Below are positions 28,962 through 36,071 of a DNA stretch of 37,692 nucleotides, piece by piece. Numbering within the stretch: position 1 is the stretch's first letter; each line of letters begins with the position of its first letter. The DNA is from Mesorhizobium alhagi CCNWXJ12-2 (GTDB lineage: Bacteria > Pseudomonadota > Alphaproteobacteria > Rhizobiales > Rhizobiaceae): the NCBI RefSeq assembly GCF_000236565.1, contig NZ_AHAM01000041.1, positions 1 through 37,692 on the forward strand. Reading direction: 5' to 3'. The notes beneath the pieces are model-generated. The model was not told the origin of the DNA. It worked only from the letters and a program-made list of their open reading frames with translations, and ran no database searches. The translations under genes and the position numbers were made by a program.

Positions 28962-30281
28962 ATGACCGAGGTGACCTCGACGGCGCCGGCTGACCGCGCC
29001 CGCGCGTCCGAGCTTGGGCCCGTCGCCCGCTTTCTCAGGGCGACCGAACTCGATACGCGCATGCTGGGCATGATCGGCGCGCTGCTGATCATCTGGGTCG
29101 GCTTTCATTTTCTCTCCGGCGGTCTGTTCCTGACGCCGCGCAATCTGTGGAACCTGTCGGTCCAGTCCTCGTCCATCGCGGTCATGGCCACGGGTATGGT
29201 GCTGGTCATCGTCACCCGCAACATCGACCTGTCGATAGGTTCGGCGCTCGGGCTGATCGGGATGATCATGGGCGTGGTCCAGGCTGAATTCCTGCCGCAG
29301 GTCATGGGAATACCGCTCGGCGGCCCGTCCATCTGGGTTCTGGCGCTTATCTCGGGCCTGCTGGTCGGCCTCGCCATAGGCGGCTTCCAGGGCTTCCTGA
29401 TCGCCTATCTCGGCATCCCGGCCTTCATCGTCACGCTGGGCGGACTTCTAGTGTGGCGCGGCGCGGCCTGGTGGGTCACCAGCGGCCGCACGGTGGCGCC
29501 GATGGATGCGACGTTCAGGCTGATCGGCGGCGGGCCGCAAGGATCAATCGGCGCCACGGCGAGCTGGGCGGTCGGCATTGTCGCCTGCGTCGCTTTCGTG
29601 CTCCTGCTCCTCGTCGCCCGGTCGCGGCGCAAGCGTTTCCGCTTCCCGCTGCGTCCGGTCTGGGCGGAAGGCTTCATCGGCACGATCGCCTGCGCGGCGA
29701 TACTCGGCGCTGTCTGGATCGCCAATTCCTATCCCTGGCCGATCGGCATCGTCAGGCGCTATGCCGAGGCCAACAATATCGAGCTTCCCGAAGGCGGCCT
29801 GTTCATCGCCCATGGTATCGCCATACCGGTGCTGATCGCAGTCGCTGTCGGGATCGTCATGACCTTCATCGCGACCCGCACCCGCTTCGGCCGCTACGTT
29901 TTCGCCATCGGCGGCAATCCGGAAGCCGCCGAACTCGCCGGCATCAACACGCGCTGGGTCGTCATGAAGATATTCATGCTGATGGGAGTGCTCGCCGCCA
30001 TCGGCGCCAGCATCTCGAGCGCGCGCCTCAACGCCGCGACCAATTCGCTGGGCACGCTCGACGAGCTTCTGGTGATCGCCGCGGCCGTCATCGGCGGCAC
30101 CTCGCTCGCCGGCGGCGCGGGCACGATCGCAGGGGCCATGCTCGGCGCGCTTTTGATGCAGTCGCTGCAGTCGGGCATGGTGCTGCTCGGCGTCGACACG
30201 CCGCTGCAGAACATAGTCGTCGGTGTGGTGCTGGTCTTGGCCGTCTGGCTCGACACGCTCTACCGCAAGCGCATCATTTGA
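28962..30281 (+). CDS. xylH: xylose-type ABC transporter permease
   Basis: A 439-residue permease of the ribose/xylose family with about ten hydrophobic segments. Characteristic stretches are SIAVMATGMVLVIVTRNIDLSIGSALG (first 20 residues), the NIDLSIGS motif, FIVTLGGLLVWRGAAWW, and the EAA-like region GRYVFAIGGNPEAAELAGI. An internal segment around SRRKRFRFPLRPVW (about 220-235) is a basic cytoplasmic loop typical of XylH. GGAAGGAACGTC precedes the start. Confidence 0.91.
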   Translation: MTEVTSTAPADRARASELGPVARFLRATELDTRMLGMIGALLIIWVGFHFLSGGLFLTPRNLWNLSVQSSSIAVMATGMVLVIVTRNIDLSIGSALGLIGMIMGVVQAEFLPQVMGIPLGGPSIWVLALISGLLVGLAIGGFQGFLIAYLGIPAFIVTLGGLLVWRGAAWWVTSGRTVAPMDATFRLIGGGPQGSIGATASWAVGIVACVAFVLLLLVARSRRKRFRFPLRPVWAEGFIGTIACAAILGAVWIANSYPWPIGIVRRYAEANNIELPEGGLFIAHGIAIPVLIAVAVGIVMTFIATRTRFGRYVFAIGGNPEAAELAGINTRWVVMKIFMLMGVLAAIGASISSARLNAATNSLGTLDELLVIAAAVIGGTSLAGGAGTIAGAMLGALLMQSLQSGMVLLGVDTPLQNIVVGVVLVLAVWLDTLYRKRII

Positions 30282-30287
30282 ACTAGC

Positions 30288-30328
30288 GCATGATCTTGTC
30301 CGAAAAGTCTGCAACTTTTCGGGATCAA
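30288..30328. repeat. rhizobial palindromic repeat, copy 2
   Basis: This copy matches 15892-15935 over about 41 bases with two differences. It lies in the 66-base gap between xylH and xylG and ends just before the xylG ribosome site (AGAGGAAGGATCGGT). As RNA it would form a stem within the operon transcript. Confidence 0.8.
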
Positions 30329-30347
30329 GCTTAGAGGAAGGATCGGT

Positions 30348-31136
30348 ATGGAACCCGCAGGCACGCCGCTCGTCGAGATGAAGAACATGTCGATTGCGTT
30401 CGGCGGCATTCGCGCCGTCGACGACGCTTCGCTCGACCTCTACCCGGGCGAGGTGATGGCGCTTCTCGGCCATAACGGCGCCGGCAAGTCGACGCTGATC
30501 AAGATCCTTTCAGGGGCATACAAGCGCGACGCCGGCGTGATCTACGTCAATGGCGAGGAGGCCACGATCGCCAACCCGCGCGACGCCAAGAAATACGGCA
30601 TCGAGACGATCTACCAGACGCTGGCGCTGGCCGACAATGTCGATGCCGCCGCCAATCTGTTCCTTGGCCGCGAACTGCGCACTCCCTGGGGCACACTCGA
30701 CGATTCGGCGATGGAATCGGAAGCCCGCAAGGTGATGGGCAGGCTCAATCCGCGTTTCCAGCGCTTCAAGGACCCGGTCAGCAAACTGTCGGGCGGCCAG
30801 CGCCAGTCCGTCGCCATCGCCCGCGCCATCCTGTTCAACGCCCGCATCCTGATCATGGACGAGCCGACCGCCGCGCTCGGGCCGCAGGAGACTGCCCAGG
30901 TCGGCGAACTGGTGAAGCAGCTCAAGGCCGAAGGCATCGGCATCTTCCTGATCAGCCACGACATACACGACGTGTTCGATCTCGCCGATCGCGTCTGCGT
31001 GATGAAGAACGGGCAGGTGGTCGGCACGGCCAGTACGGGGGATGTGACCAAGGACGAAGTGCTCGGCATGATCATTCTCGGCAAGTGCCCGCCAGGCGCA
31101 ATCCCCGGCCCAGGCGCCATGGCGATCGCCGCCTGA
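30348..31136 (+). CDS. xylG: xylose-type ABC transporter ATP-binding protein, single domain
   Basis: A 262-residue ATPase with Walker [10 protein letters not shown], signature [14 protein letters not shown] and Walker [12 protein letters not shown], followed by [14 protein letters not shown]. coli XylG is about 510 residues with two fused ATPase domains; here only one is present, so it must act as a homodimer, as FrcA-type proteins do in rhizobia. The C-terminus ends in a Pro/Gly/Ala tail ([17 protein letters not shown]). It is the last gene of the operon before a terminator. Confidence 0.9.
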   Translation: MEPAGTPLVEMKNMSIAFGGIRAVDDASLDLYPGEVMALLGHNGAGKSTLIKILSGAYKRDAGVIYVNGEEATIANPRDAKKYGIETIYQTLALADNVDAAANLFLGRELRTPWGTLDDSAMESEARKVMGRLNPRFQRFKDPVSKLSGGQRQSVAIARAILFNARILIMDEPTAALGPQETAQVGELVKQLKAEGIGIFLISHDIHDVFDLADRVCVMKNGQVVGTASTGDVTKDEVLGMIILGKCPPGAIPGPGAMAIAA

Positions 31137-31142
31137 TAAAGA

Positions 31143-31178
31143 AAAGCCGCCGGCCATCGAATGGCCAGCGGCTTCTTA
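31143..31178 (+). terminator. terminator after xylG
   Basis: AAGCCGC-CGGCCAT...ATGGCC-AGCGGCTT forms a long stem with one bulge, ending in CTT and a short T-rich stretch. It lies directly after the xylG stop and before the convergent lipoprotein gene. Confidence 0.7.
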
Positions 31179-31196
31179 GCAGAAGAACCGTAAAAT

Positions 31197-31448
31197 TTAG
31201 CGGCAGCGGGCCTCGTAGATACGGCCATAGCGATCGCGGTAGCGGCACCAGCCCGTGCGAGTGGCCTTGCCGATCAGCACGCCCGAAGCCGCGCCGACCA
31301 CGCCGCCGACGATCGCGCCGCCTGCGTCGCCCGTCGCCAATGCGCCGATCGCCGCGCCCCCAAGGCCTCCCACCGTCGCGTCCTGCTCCGCAGTTGTGCA
31401 ACCCGTCACAGCAATCATCGCGGCGACAGCAAAAATGACGTTCCTCAT
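31197..31448 (-). CDS. glycine-zipper lipoprotein, 83 aa
   Basis: The protein begins [17 protein letters not shown], a lipoprotein signal with lipobox VTGC (Cys17). Residues 27-62 are Gly/Ala-rich ([19 protein letters not shown] then [15 protein letters not shown]), a glycine-zipper of the kind found in outer-membrane lipoproteins. The end is basic with two Cys. GAGGAG lies before the start. No EcfG-type promoter was found upstream, unlike its neighbours. Role unknown, probably envelope. Confidence 0.75.
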   Translation of the reverse strand: MRNVIFAVAAMIAVTGCTTAEQDATVGGLGGAAIGALATGDAGGAIVGGVVGAASGVLIGKATRTGWCRYRDRYGRIYEARCR

Positions 31449-31520
31449 GTATGGTCACTCCTCACTTTTCGTCACGCAATCGGTGACTTGCACGATCAAA
31501 AACTGGTTTCCCGTCCGAAA

Positions 31521-31847
31521 TCATTCTTGGGTAAGAGAGTCTTTTTCGCGGCGGTCCCCAGTAGATGCAACCATAAGGTCAGGCGCGTCAAGGGAGGCGT
31601 GCAGCGTACCGTCGTGCCGCACGTCCCACTCCAATACGGCATCTTCCTCCGCGAGCGCCGGGTCGACGGTCACACACTGGACGAAGATTTTCGGCCGCTG
31701 GCCGGTGAGGACGCTCAATGTGGGAGCAACCTCGGCTTCGCACTCCTCGACCGTTTCATAAAGCGGAACGGGGGCGGGGAGTTCGTGGCACTGCTGCAGG
31801 TCTTGCGAGCATCCGATAACCAGCAGAAGGGCGGCAATGTGTTCCAT
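31521..31847 (-). CDS. putative secreted/lipoprotein, stress regulon, 108 aa
   Basis: The N-terminus MEHIAALLLVIGCSQDL has a short hydrophobic stretch and a VIGC lipobox but few positive charges, so export is likely but not certain. Four Cys (about 13, 20, 35, 58) could form disulfides. AGAGGAAATCCGCC precedes the start at 31847. A GGAAC-N17-CGTT promoter lies 24-49 bases upstream. I do not recognise the family. Its promoter places it in the general stress response. Confidence 0.65.
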   Translation of the reverse strand: MEHIAALLLVIGCSQDLQQCHELPAPVPLYETVEECEAEVAPTLSVLTGQRPKIFVQCVTVDPALAEEDAVLEWDVRHDGTLHASLDAPDLMVASTGDRREKDSLTQE

Positions 31848-31870
31848 GGCGGATTTCCTCTCATCGAAGA

Positions 31871-31896
31871 AACGAAGTCCCGGCCGTCATGGTTCC
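31871..31896 (-). promoter_or_regulatory. EcfG promoter of 108-aa protein
   Basis: On the minus strand GGAAC (31896-31892), 17 bases, CGTT (31874-31871). This matches the sigma-EcfG consensus GGAAC-N16/17-CGTT known from alphaproteobacteria and sits at the right distance from the start at 31847. Confidence 0.75.
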
Positions 31897-31999
31897 AAAA
31901 TATCGGGTTGCTGGGAGTTCGGATGTCTTCCAGCGGCAAGGCTTCGCCCGCCGCCCGGCTCAACCGGCGGATGTGGGAAATGCGGCATGGCCGATGAGG

Positions 32000-32173
32000 T
32001 CAGGTCAAGGCGACTGCGACCAGGCCAACGCCGATCACGGCCAGTAAGGCGATGATCAGCGATGTCGAGGCATGGGGAAGCGGTTGTGGCTGCGGTGTCG
32101 TCTGGTCCGGCTCCTGGATGTCGCCCATCGCTATTCGCGCGGCGTTTTCCAGCCTCTGTATTTCGGCAACCAT
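32000..32173 (-). CDS. small membrane protein, stress regulon, 57 aa
   Basis: The start ATGGTTGCC at 32173 has GGGAG six bases upstream. Residues 1-18 are helical (MVAEIQRLENAARIAMGD), 19-36 Pro/Gln-rich, and 37-56 form one membrane segment (ASTSLIIALLAVIGVGLVAV). A cytoplasmic N-terminus with a C-terminal anchor is likely. The longer in-frame start at 32236 overlaps the promoter and is rejected. Promoter and first codons are shared with the duplicated module upstream of the hydrolase. Function unknown. Confidence 0.65.
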   Translation of the reverse strand: MVAEIQRLENAARIAMGDIQEPDQTTPQPQPLPHASTSLIIALLAVIGVGLVAVALT

Positions 32174-32246
32174 TCGACGCTCCCGCGAACTCGATGCACC
32201 GAAACGGCGAAGTGCGCGCCGGGTTCCATCGCACACAGCGCAAGGG
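32166..32246 (-). repeat. duplicated promoter module, copy A
   Basis: Aligns with 33301-33383: the first 24-25 bases are identical and most of the rest matches, with small indels. On the minus strand it holds an EcfG promoter, a GGGAG ribosome site and ATGGTTGC; similarity ends inside the coding start of the 57-residue protein. Confidence 0.85.
32203..32227 (-). promoter_or_regulatory. EcfG promoter in module copy A
   Basis: GGAAC at 32227-32223, 16 bases, CGTT at 32206-32203 on the minus strand. It is 30 bases before the start at 32173. Confidence 0.8.
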
Positions 32247-32327
32247 TAAGACTTTATGGAAAACGCATCTTCCCTCTATTGCGAGATGTTAGTCTTTCGC
32301 AGCTTCTCTCCGACAAAATCCGGCCAT

Positions 32328-33185
32328 TCACCCCAAACCTTTTTCTCTCTTGACGAAGTCGAGGATCAGGTGAGCTGCCGCTTCCGCACGGCTTTCGAGC
32401 AGCATATGACCGGCGTCAAGGATGTGGGCGTCCATCCGGGGAAGGTCCTTCATCCAACTCAGGGTTTCCGCGAGTTCGAAGAAGGGGTCATGGCGACCCC
32501 ACACCATCAATGCAGGCGGCTGATGGCTTTGTAGATAGCCCTGGATCTCCGTGAAACGGCGCACATAGTTCCCATAGTCCGCCACGAGGGCACGTTGCGC
32601 CTCAAGCCTTCCCGGCAGGCTCATAACACGCCAGTCCTCATCCCAGTTATCGGCAGCCATGCACATCGCGACATCATCGGGTACGCCCCCGACATACTCA
32701 TTGCGAATCCCTTCCCGGGTCAGATGAGCGGTGGCGGCCGCCTCATTCTCCGGGGTGGGGTTCGACCAATAGGCGATGGTATCTGCCCATTGAGGCCCGA
32801 ACCCGCTGGTATGAGCGTTAGCATTCTGGATGATCAGACCCCTCACGAGCGCGGGCGCGTGCATCGCGACATGAAAGCCGACTGGCGCGCCGAAGTCGTG
32901 AAGGTAGATGAAGCGAGGACCGACGGAGAAGCGGTCGAGGACTTCGAGGACTGCGTTTCCCATCGCTTCGAAGGATATCGAGGCGAGGACATCGGACTCT
33001 CCGAACCCCGGAAGATCGGGAGCGACGACAAACAGGTCGTCAACGAGCATCGGAGCCAGACGCCGAAACGTGCACGCTGAGCTCGGAAAGCCGTGCAGCA
33101 GCAATAAAGCGGGACTGGAGGGATCCCCTCCGACATCCACTGCGAGGCGGCTTTCGCCCGTGACACGAAGATAGTGCCGGATCAT
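32328..33185 (-). CDS. alpha/beta hydrolase, epoxide hydrolase/dehalogenase type
   Basis: A 285-residue alpha/beta hydrolase. The oxyanion loop LLLLHGFPSSACTFR follows the first strands, then PDLPGFGESD. The nucleophile elbow reads YLHDFGAPVG: Asp in place of Ser, as in haloalkane dehalogenases and epoxide hydrolases. The catalytic His is probably in DAGHMLLES and an acid near MVWGRHDPFF. The start at 33185 has AAGGAG six bases upstream and matches the family's N-terminus; an in-frame ATG at 33308 next to the promoter would add 41 residues. Substrate unknown. Its EcfG promoter suggests a stress-related detoxifying role. Confidence 0.85.
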   Translation of the reverse strand: MIRHYLRVTGESRLAVDVGGDPSSPALLLLHGFPSSACTFRRLAPMLVDDLFVVAPDLPGFGESDVLASISFEAMGNAVLEVLDRFSVGPRFIYLHDFGAPVGFHVAMHAPALVRGLIIQNANAHTSGFGPQWADTIAYWSNPTPENEAAATAHLTREGIRNEYVGGVPDDVAMCMAADNWDEDWRVMSLPGRLEAQRALVADYGNYVRRFTEIQGYLQSHQPPALMVWGRHDPFFELAETLSWMKDLPRMDAHILDAGHMLLESRAEAAAHLILDFVKREKGLG

Positions 33186-33300
33186 GGCAGGCTCCTTCTC
33201 TCGCGCAGCCCGTGCTCGCATTATCCGCCAGTCGCGATCCGGGAGTAGGGGTCCCAGGTCCCGCACCTGTCCTCCCATGCGAGCCAATCGGCGAAGGCCC

Positions 33301-33383
33301 GCAACCATTCGACGCTCCCGCGAATTTCGATGTACCCAACGGCGAAGCGTGCGCCGGGTTCCACCGGACTTCCGCGCAAGGGT
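33301..33383 (-). repeat. duplicated promoter module, copy B
   Basis: Second copy of the module at 32166-32246. It carries EcfG promoter, GGGAG and ATGGTTGC, but the sequence after ATGGTTGC is unrelated to copy A, leading here into a 41-codon leader in frame with the hydrolase. Confidence 0.85.
33338..33362 (-). promoter_or_regulatory. EcfG promoter in module copy B
   Basis: GGAAC at 33362-33358, 16 bases, CGTT at 33341-33338 on the minus strand. It is about 150 bases upstream of the preferred hydrolase start and 30 bases before the ATG at 33308. Confidence 0.8.
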
Positions 33384-33426
33384 GCGAGTTGTGGCAACGC
33401 CGGGCTAACCGACCTGCGGGCGGATT

Positions 33427-34449
33427 TTATTCGATCTCGAAACTGCCCTGCGGCACCAGCAGCCTGTAGTCCAACTGGTTGTTGGATATATCCAGCGTCG
33501 CGGTGCCGTTGAGTGATGCGGGCACCACCCGCTCCAGCGCCACGCTGCCGAAACGCTTTTTCCCGTTACCCATTGAGCCGATCTTCTCCGACCAGGTCAA
33601 AGCGAGATCCTTGTTTTCGGGCGGGGCCGTCAGATGCGCAGCGACGGTCACGAAACCGTCGGGGCGGGCAAGCGCGCCGTAGCTGACTGAATTCACCGCA
33701 AGCTCATGCATCGCCAGTCCGATATGCAATGCAGCATTGGGGTTGAGATAGGGATTTTCACCCTTGAAGCGCACCGCCTCATGCGGCCTGGCGCTGTAGC
33801 GGCCGACCTGTCCGAGGACAAGACCGCGAAGATCGGCGCCACGCCAGTTGGACGAGGTTACCAGGTCTTGCGAAGAGGCCAGCGACTGCAGGCGGCCGCG
33901 AAAGCGGGCCAGGAAACCATCGATCGTGTCGGAATAGCGCCCGGTCTGCGCGGCAATGCTCTGAATGATGGCCAGGAGGTTCTTCGAGCGGTGCGCGACC
34001 TCGCGCAAAAGACTCTTCAGCGTCTGCTCGCGCCGCTTCTGCTCGGTAATGTCGACCGCCGTGGTGACGACGGCCTGCACCGCCCCGTCGGAAGATTTGT
34101 CGGCGTCGATCCAGACCGTGAACCAGCGCGCGCCCTCCCGATTCGGAAAGCTGACTTCGAGGCTCTCGGGATGCGCGGTCGCGATGACCTTCCGCTTTGC
34201 CGCAGTCAGCCGTTCCGCCTGGGATGCAGGGAGGAAATCATGGTCTGTCAGGCCGGAAATTTCATTAATCGACCAAGCCGGGGGCAGGTTCTGCGCCCAC
34301 AGCACGCGAAGCTCTCGATCCTGATAGAGTACGGAAATGCCGGTATTGCGCAATGCGTGCAGGAGGCTGCGCCCGATTTCCGGATTGCTGTCCGCCAACT
34401 GCCAGTTCACCGCGTTCCCCTCGACATCTCTCTTCCGCGATAAACTCAT
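33427..34449 (-). CDS. HWE-family PAS histidine kinase (stress sensor)
   Basis: A 340-residue soluble kinase. A PAS domain spans about 25-135 (LLHALRNTGISVLYQDREL, FTVWIDADKSSDGAVQAVVT in part). The kinase starts with REVAHRSKNLLAIIQSIAAQ, where His is the phospho-acceptor, and shows the HWE marks: HELAVNSVSYGAL (N box with its His) and LTWSEKIG (W-x-E). Kinases of the HWE/HisKA_2 group phosphorylate PhyR in the general stress response (PhyK, PakF, LovK types), and this one lies beside phyR. Its own EcfG promoter gives feedback. No membrane segment is seen, so the input signal is probably cytoplasmic. Confidence 0.9.
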   Translation of the reverse strand: MSLSRKRDVEGNAVNWQLADSNPEIGRSLLHALRNTGISVLYQDRELRVLWAQNLPPAWSINEISGLTDHDFLPASQAERLTAAKRKVIATAHPESLEVSFPNREGARWFTVWIDADKSSDGAVQAVVTTAVDITEQKRREQTLKSLLREVAHRSKNLLAIIQSIAAQTGRYSDTIDGFLARFRGRLQSLASSQDLVTSSNWRGADLRGLVLGQVGRYSARPHEAVRFKGENPYLNPNAALHIGLAMHELAVNSVSYGALARPDGFVTVAAHLTAPPENKDLALTWSEKIGSMGNGKKRFGSVALERVVPASLNGTATLDISNNQLDYRLLVPQGSFEIE

Positions 34450-34474
34450 AAGCCACTTATCCCGCTGCGGGATG

Positions 34475-34515
34475 AACGGCTCAGTCCGAAACGGGTTCCA
34501 TTTTCAAGAGGTTCC
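34475..34515 (-). promoter_or_regulatory. overlapping EcfG promoters of HWE kinase
   Basis: The first is GGAAC 34499-34495, 16 bases, CGTT 34478-34475. A second match overlaps it: GGAAC 34515-34511, 17 bases, CGTT 34493-34490. The proximal one is 26 bases from the kinase start and is the more likely to be active. Confidence 0.75.
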
Positions 34516-34598
34516 GCCGGGCCGCGCCCCTTTGGGAGACGTTGCCCGGCGGGTATCTGGAAGCCGTTTGAGGGGGACGGCATCCAGCATACGGCTTG

Positions 34599-34763
34599 CT
34601 AAACGCGCCTGAACAGCCCAGCCAGCAAAGAGATCACCAGAAACGCCAGGAAGACGAAGAACAGGATCTGCGCAATGCCGGCGGATGTTCCGGCTATGCC
34701 GCCAAAGCCAAGCGCGCCGGCAATGATGGCGACGACGAGAAAAACAAGAGCCCAGTACAGCAT
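34599..34763 (-). CDS. DUF1328 small membrane protein (YtjA family)
   Basis: A 54-residue protein, [20 protein letters not shown] then [20 protein letters not shown] and a final FRRV, with two membrane segments and a Gly-rich turn. This is the typical pattern of DUF1328/YtjA, a family often induced by stress and of unknown function. The start at 34763 has AAGGAG upstream with a 6-base spacer. An EcfG promoter lies 29-53 bases upstream, and it is downstream of phyR on the same strand but separated from it by a terminator. Confidence 0.88.
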   Translation of the reverse strand: MLYWALVFLVVAIIAGALGFGGIAGTSAGIAQILFFVFLAFLVISLLAGLFRRV

Positions 34764-34791
34764 GGGTTATCTCCTTCGGATTCTTCACAAA

Positions 34792-34816
34792 AACGCCCGC
34801 GGCGGGTGTTGGTTCC
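34792..34816 (-). promoter_or_regulatory. EcfG promoter of DUF1328 gene
   Basis: GGAAC 34816-34812, 16 bases, CGTT 34795-34792 on the minus strand: an exact match to the consensus. Confidence 0.85.
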
Positions 34817-34820
34817 TGAA

Positions 34821-34845
34821 AAAGAAAGGCCGCCAATGGCGGCCT
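34821..34845 (-). terminator. terminator after phyR
   Basis: GGCCGCC-ATT-GGCGGCC followed by TTTCTTTTT on the minus strand, beginning about 20 bases after the phyR stop. The next promoter starts immediately after it. Confidence 0.88.
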
Positions 34846-34867
34846 TGCACATGCTTGGAGTGGAACG

Positions 34868-35662
34868 TCAAGCAGCCGCCTTGGCCTGCCGGTCGAAAAA
34901 CAGCGCCTGGCTGATCAGGGCCTTCACCATGTCGGGATTGAAAGGCTTGGTGACCAGGAAAGCCGGTTCCGGGCGTTCGCCGGTCAGCAACCGCTCGGGG
35001 AAAGCGGTGATGAAGATGACCGGTACCGCGGCGGACGCCAATATCTCGTTGACGGCCTCGATGCCCGAACTGCCGTCGGCCAGTTGAATGTCGGCCAGCA
35101 CCATTTTGGGCCTGGTCTTATTGAACATGGCGGTCGCTTCGGCATGGGTGCGGGCGATTCCCACCACGCGGTGGCCAAGGCTCTCGACCATCTCCTCAAT
35201 GTCCATCGCGATCAGCGGCTCGTCCTCGATGATCAGGATCTCGGTGGCGACCTGGCGCGAAATCTCGTTGCTGGCTTGCGACAGAAGAGTGCTGAACTCG
35301 CTTTCCGACACGTCCAGGATCTCGGCGGCCTCCTCATCCGTGAAGCCTTCGACAGCCACCAGCAGGAAAGCCTGGCGCGGGCGGGGCGAGATCGCCGTCA
35401 GATTGGCGGCGGCGCGCTGTTCCCAGGCCGAGTGCGGCGTTTCCTGCGGCACCCGGATCGCGACAGAGGTGAAGAGCTTGGCGAAGGTCTTGTAAAGTGC
35501 GATGCGTTCGTTGGACGCTTCCGGAAAAATCCCTACATCGGCGATCAACGCCTCCAGCATCGCCGCTACCAGTGCATCGCCACTTTGCTGTGAGCCTGAA
35601 ACGGCTCGGGAAAAGCGCCGTAGAAAAGGCAAATGGGGAGCAATGGTTGCAGATAAACTCAT
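34868..35662 (-). CDS. phyR: PhyR, anti-anti-sigma response regulator
   Basis: A 264-residue protein with an N-terminal sigma-like domain (about 1-135; sigma4-like part SPRPRQAFLLVAVEGFTDEEAAEILDV, first 15 residues given as SPRPRQAFLLVAVEG) and a C-terminal receiver (about 140-255) with IIEDEPLIAMD, phospho-Asp in LADIQLADG, ITAFPE and KPFNP. In the known mechanism phosphorylated PhyR binds NepR through its sigma-like domain and frees EcfG. The gene is divergent from nepR-ecfG and has its own EcfG promoter. Both phyR and the HWE kinase gene begin with ATGAGTTTATC. Confidence 0.97.
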   Translation of the reverse strand: MSLSATIAPHLPFLRRFSRAVSGSQQSGDALVAAMLEALIADVGIFPEASNERIALYKTFAKLFTSVAIRVPQETPHSAWEQRAAANLTAISPRPRQAFLLVAVEGFTDEEAAEILDVSESEFSTLLSQASNEISRQVATEILIIEDEPLIAMDIEEMVESLGHRVVGIARTHAEATAMFNKTRPKMVLADIQLADGSSGIEAVNEILASAAVPVIFITAFPERLLTGERPEPAFLVTKPFNPDMVKALISQALFFDRQAKAAA

Positions 35663-35715
35663 AATATGCGGTTCCCTCGCGTCATCCGCTCAGCGGACTA
35701 TTACCGAACCCCTTT

Positions 35716-35740
35716 AACGCCGAAACTCCGAAAAAGTTCC
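35716..35740 (-). promoter_or_regulatory. EcfG promoter of phyR
   Basis: GGAAC 35740-35736, 16 bases, CGTT 35719-35716 on the minus strand. Its -35 box is 7 bases from that of the divergent nepR promoter. Confidence 0.85.
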
Positions 35741-35747
35741 GGGTGGC

Positions 35748-35772
35748 GGAACTTATTTAAGCTGGACCCGTT
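35748..35772 (+). promoter_or_regulatory. EcfG promoter of nepR-ecfG
   Basis: GGAAC 35748-35752, 16 bases, CGTT 35769-35772 on the plus strand, 72 bases before nepR. It gives positive autoregulation of the sigma factor and its anti-sigma factor. Confidence 0.85.
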
Positions 35773-35844
35773 ATAACCGGAATTTGGGCAGCCAGATGGC
35801 CGCGTCGTCCGCCTCCGGTTCAGAAAAAGGGTGGAACGGGGTCC

Positions 35845-36066
35845 ATGGCAAGACAGGGCGAAATATCACAAATGACGAAAAAAGCCACCGGTGCAGTCGG
35901 TGCGAAACCTCGCCGAAACGGAAACGATCCGCTCGGCGCGAATTCCGAAATCGGCCGCAAATTGAAGCAATATTACGACGAACTCGTTTCGGACGAAGTA
36001 CCCGACCGTTTCGCTGAACTGCTCAGCCAGCTTGAAAAAGCCGAGCCCACGCAGAAGAAGGCCTGA
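35845..36066 (+). CDS. nepR: NepR anti-sigma factor
   Basis: A 73-residue protein with the NepR core: NSEIGRKLKQYYDELVSDEVPDRFAELLSQLE (about 33-64), given in part as IGRKLKQYYDELVSDEVPDR. The two helices of this core hold EcfG in unstressed cells and switch to phosphorylated PhyR in stress. The N-terminal 30 residues and the Lys-rich end are disordered, as usual. An alternative start at 35872 (MTKKATG) lacks a good ribosome site. ecfG starts 5 bases after its stop. Confidence 0.93.
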   Translation: MARQGEISQMTKKATGAVGAKPRRNGNDPLGANSEIGRKLKQYYDELVSDEVPDRFAELLSQLEKAEPTQKKA

Positions 36067-36071
36067 TCGGA

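Noticed and set aside
31449-31520. EcfG promoter for the glycine-zipper lipoprotein
   Set aside because: The nearest similar sequence is GGGAAACC and lacks a correctly spaced CGTT.
34439-35662. Shared ATGAGTTTATC at the starts of phyR and the HWE kinase as a sign of duplication
   Set aside because: Only 11 bases match and neither the upstream nor the downstream sequence is similar; this may be chance or a translation-start preference.
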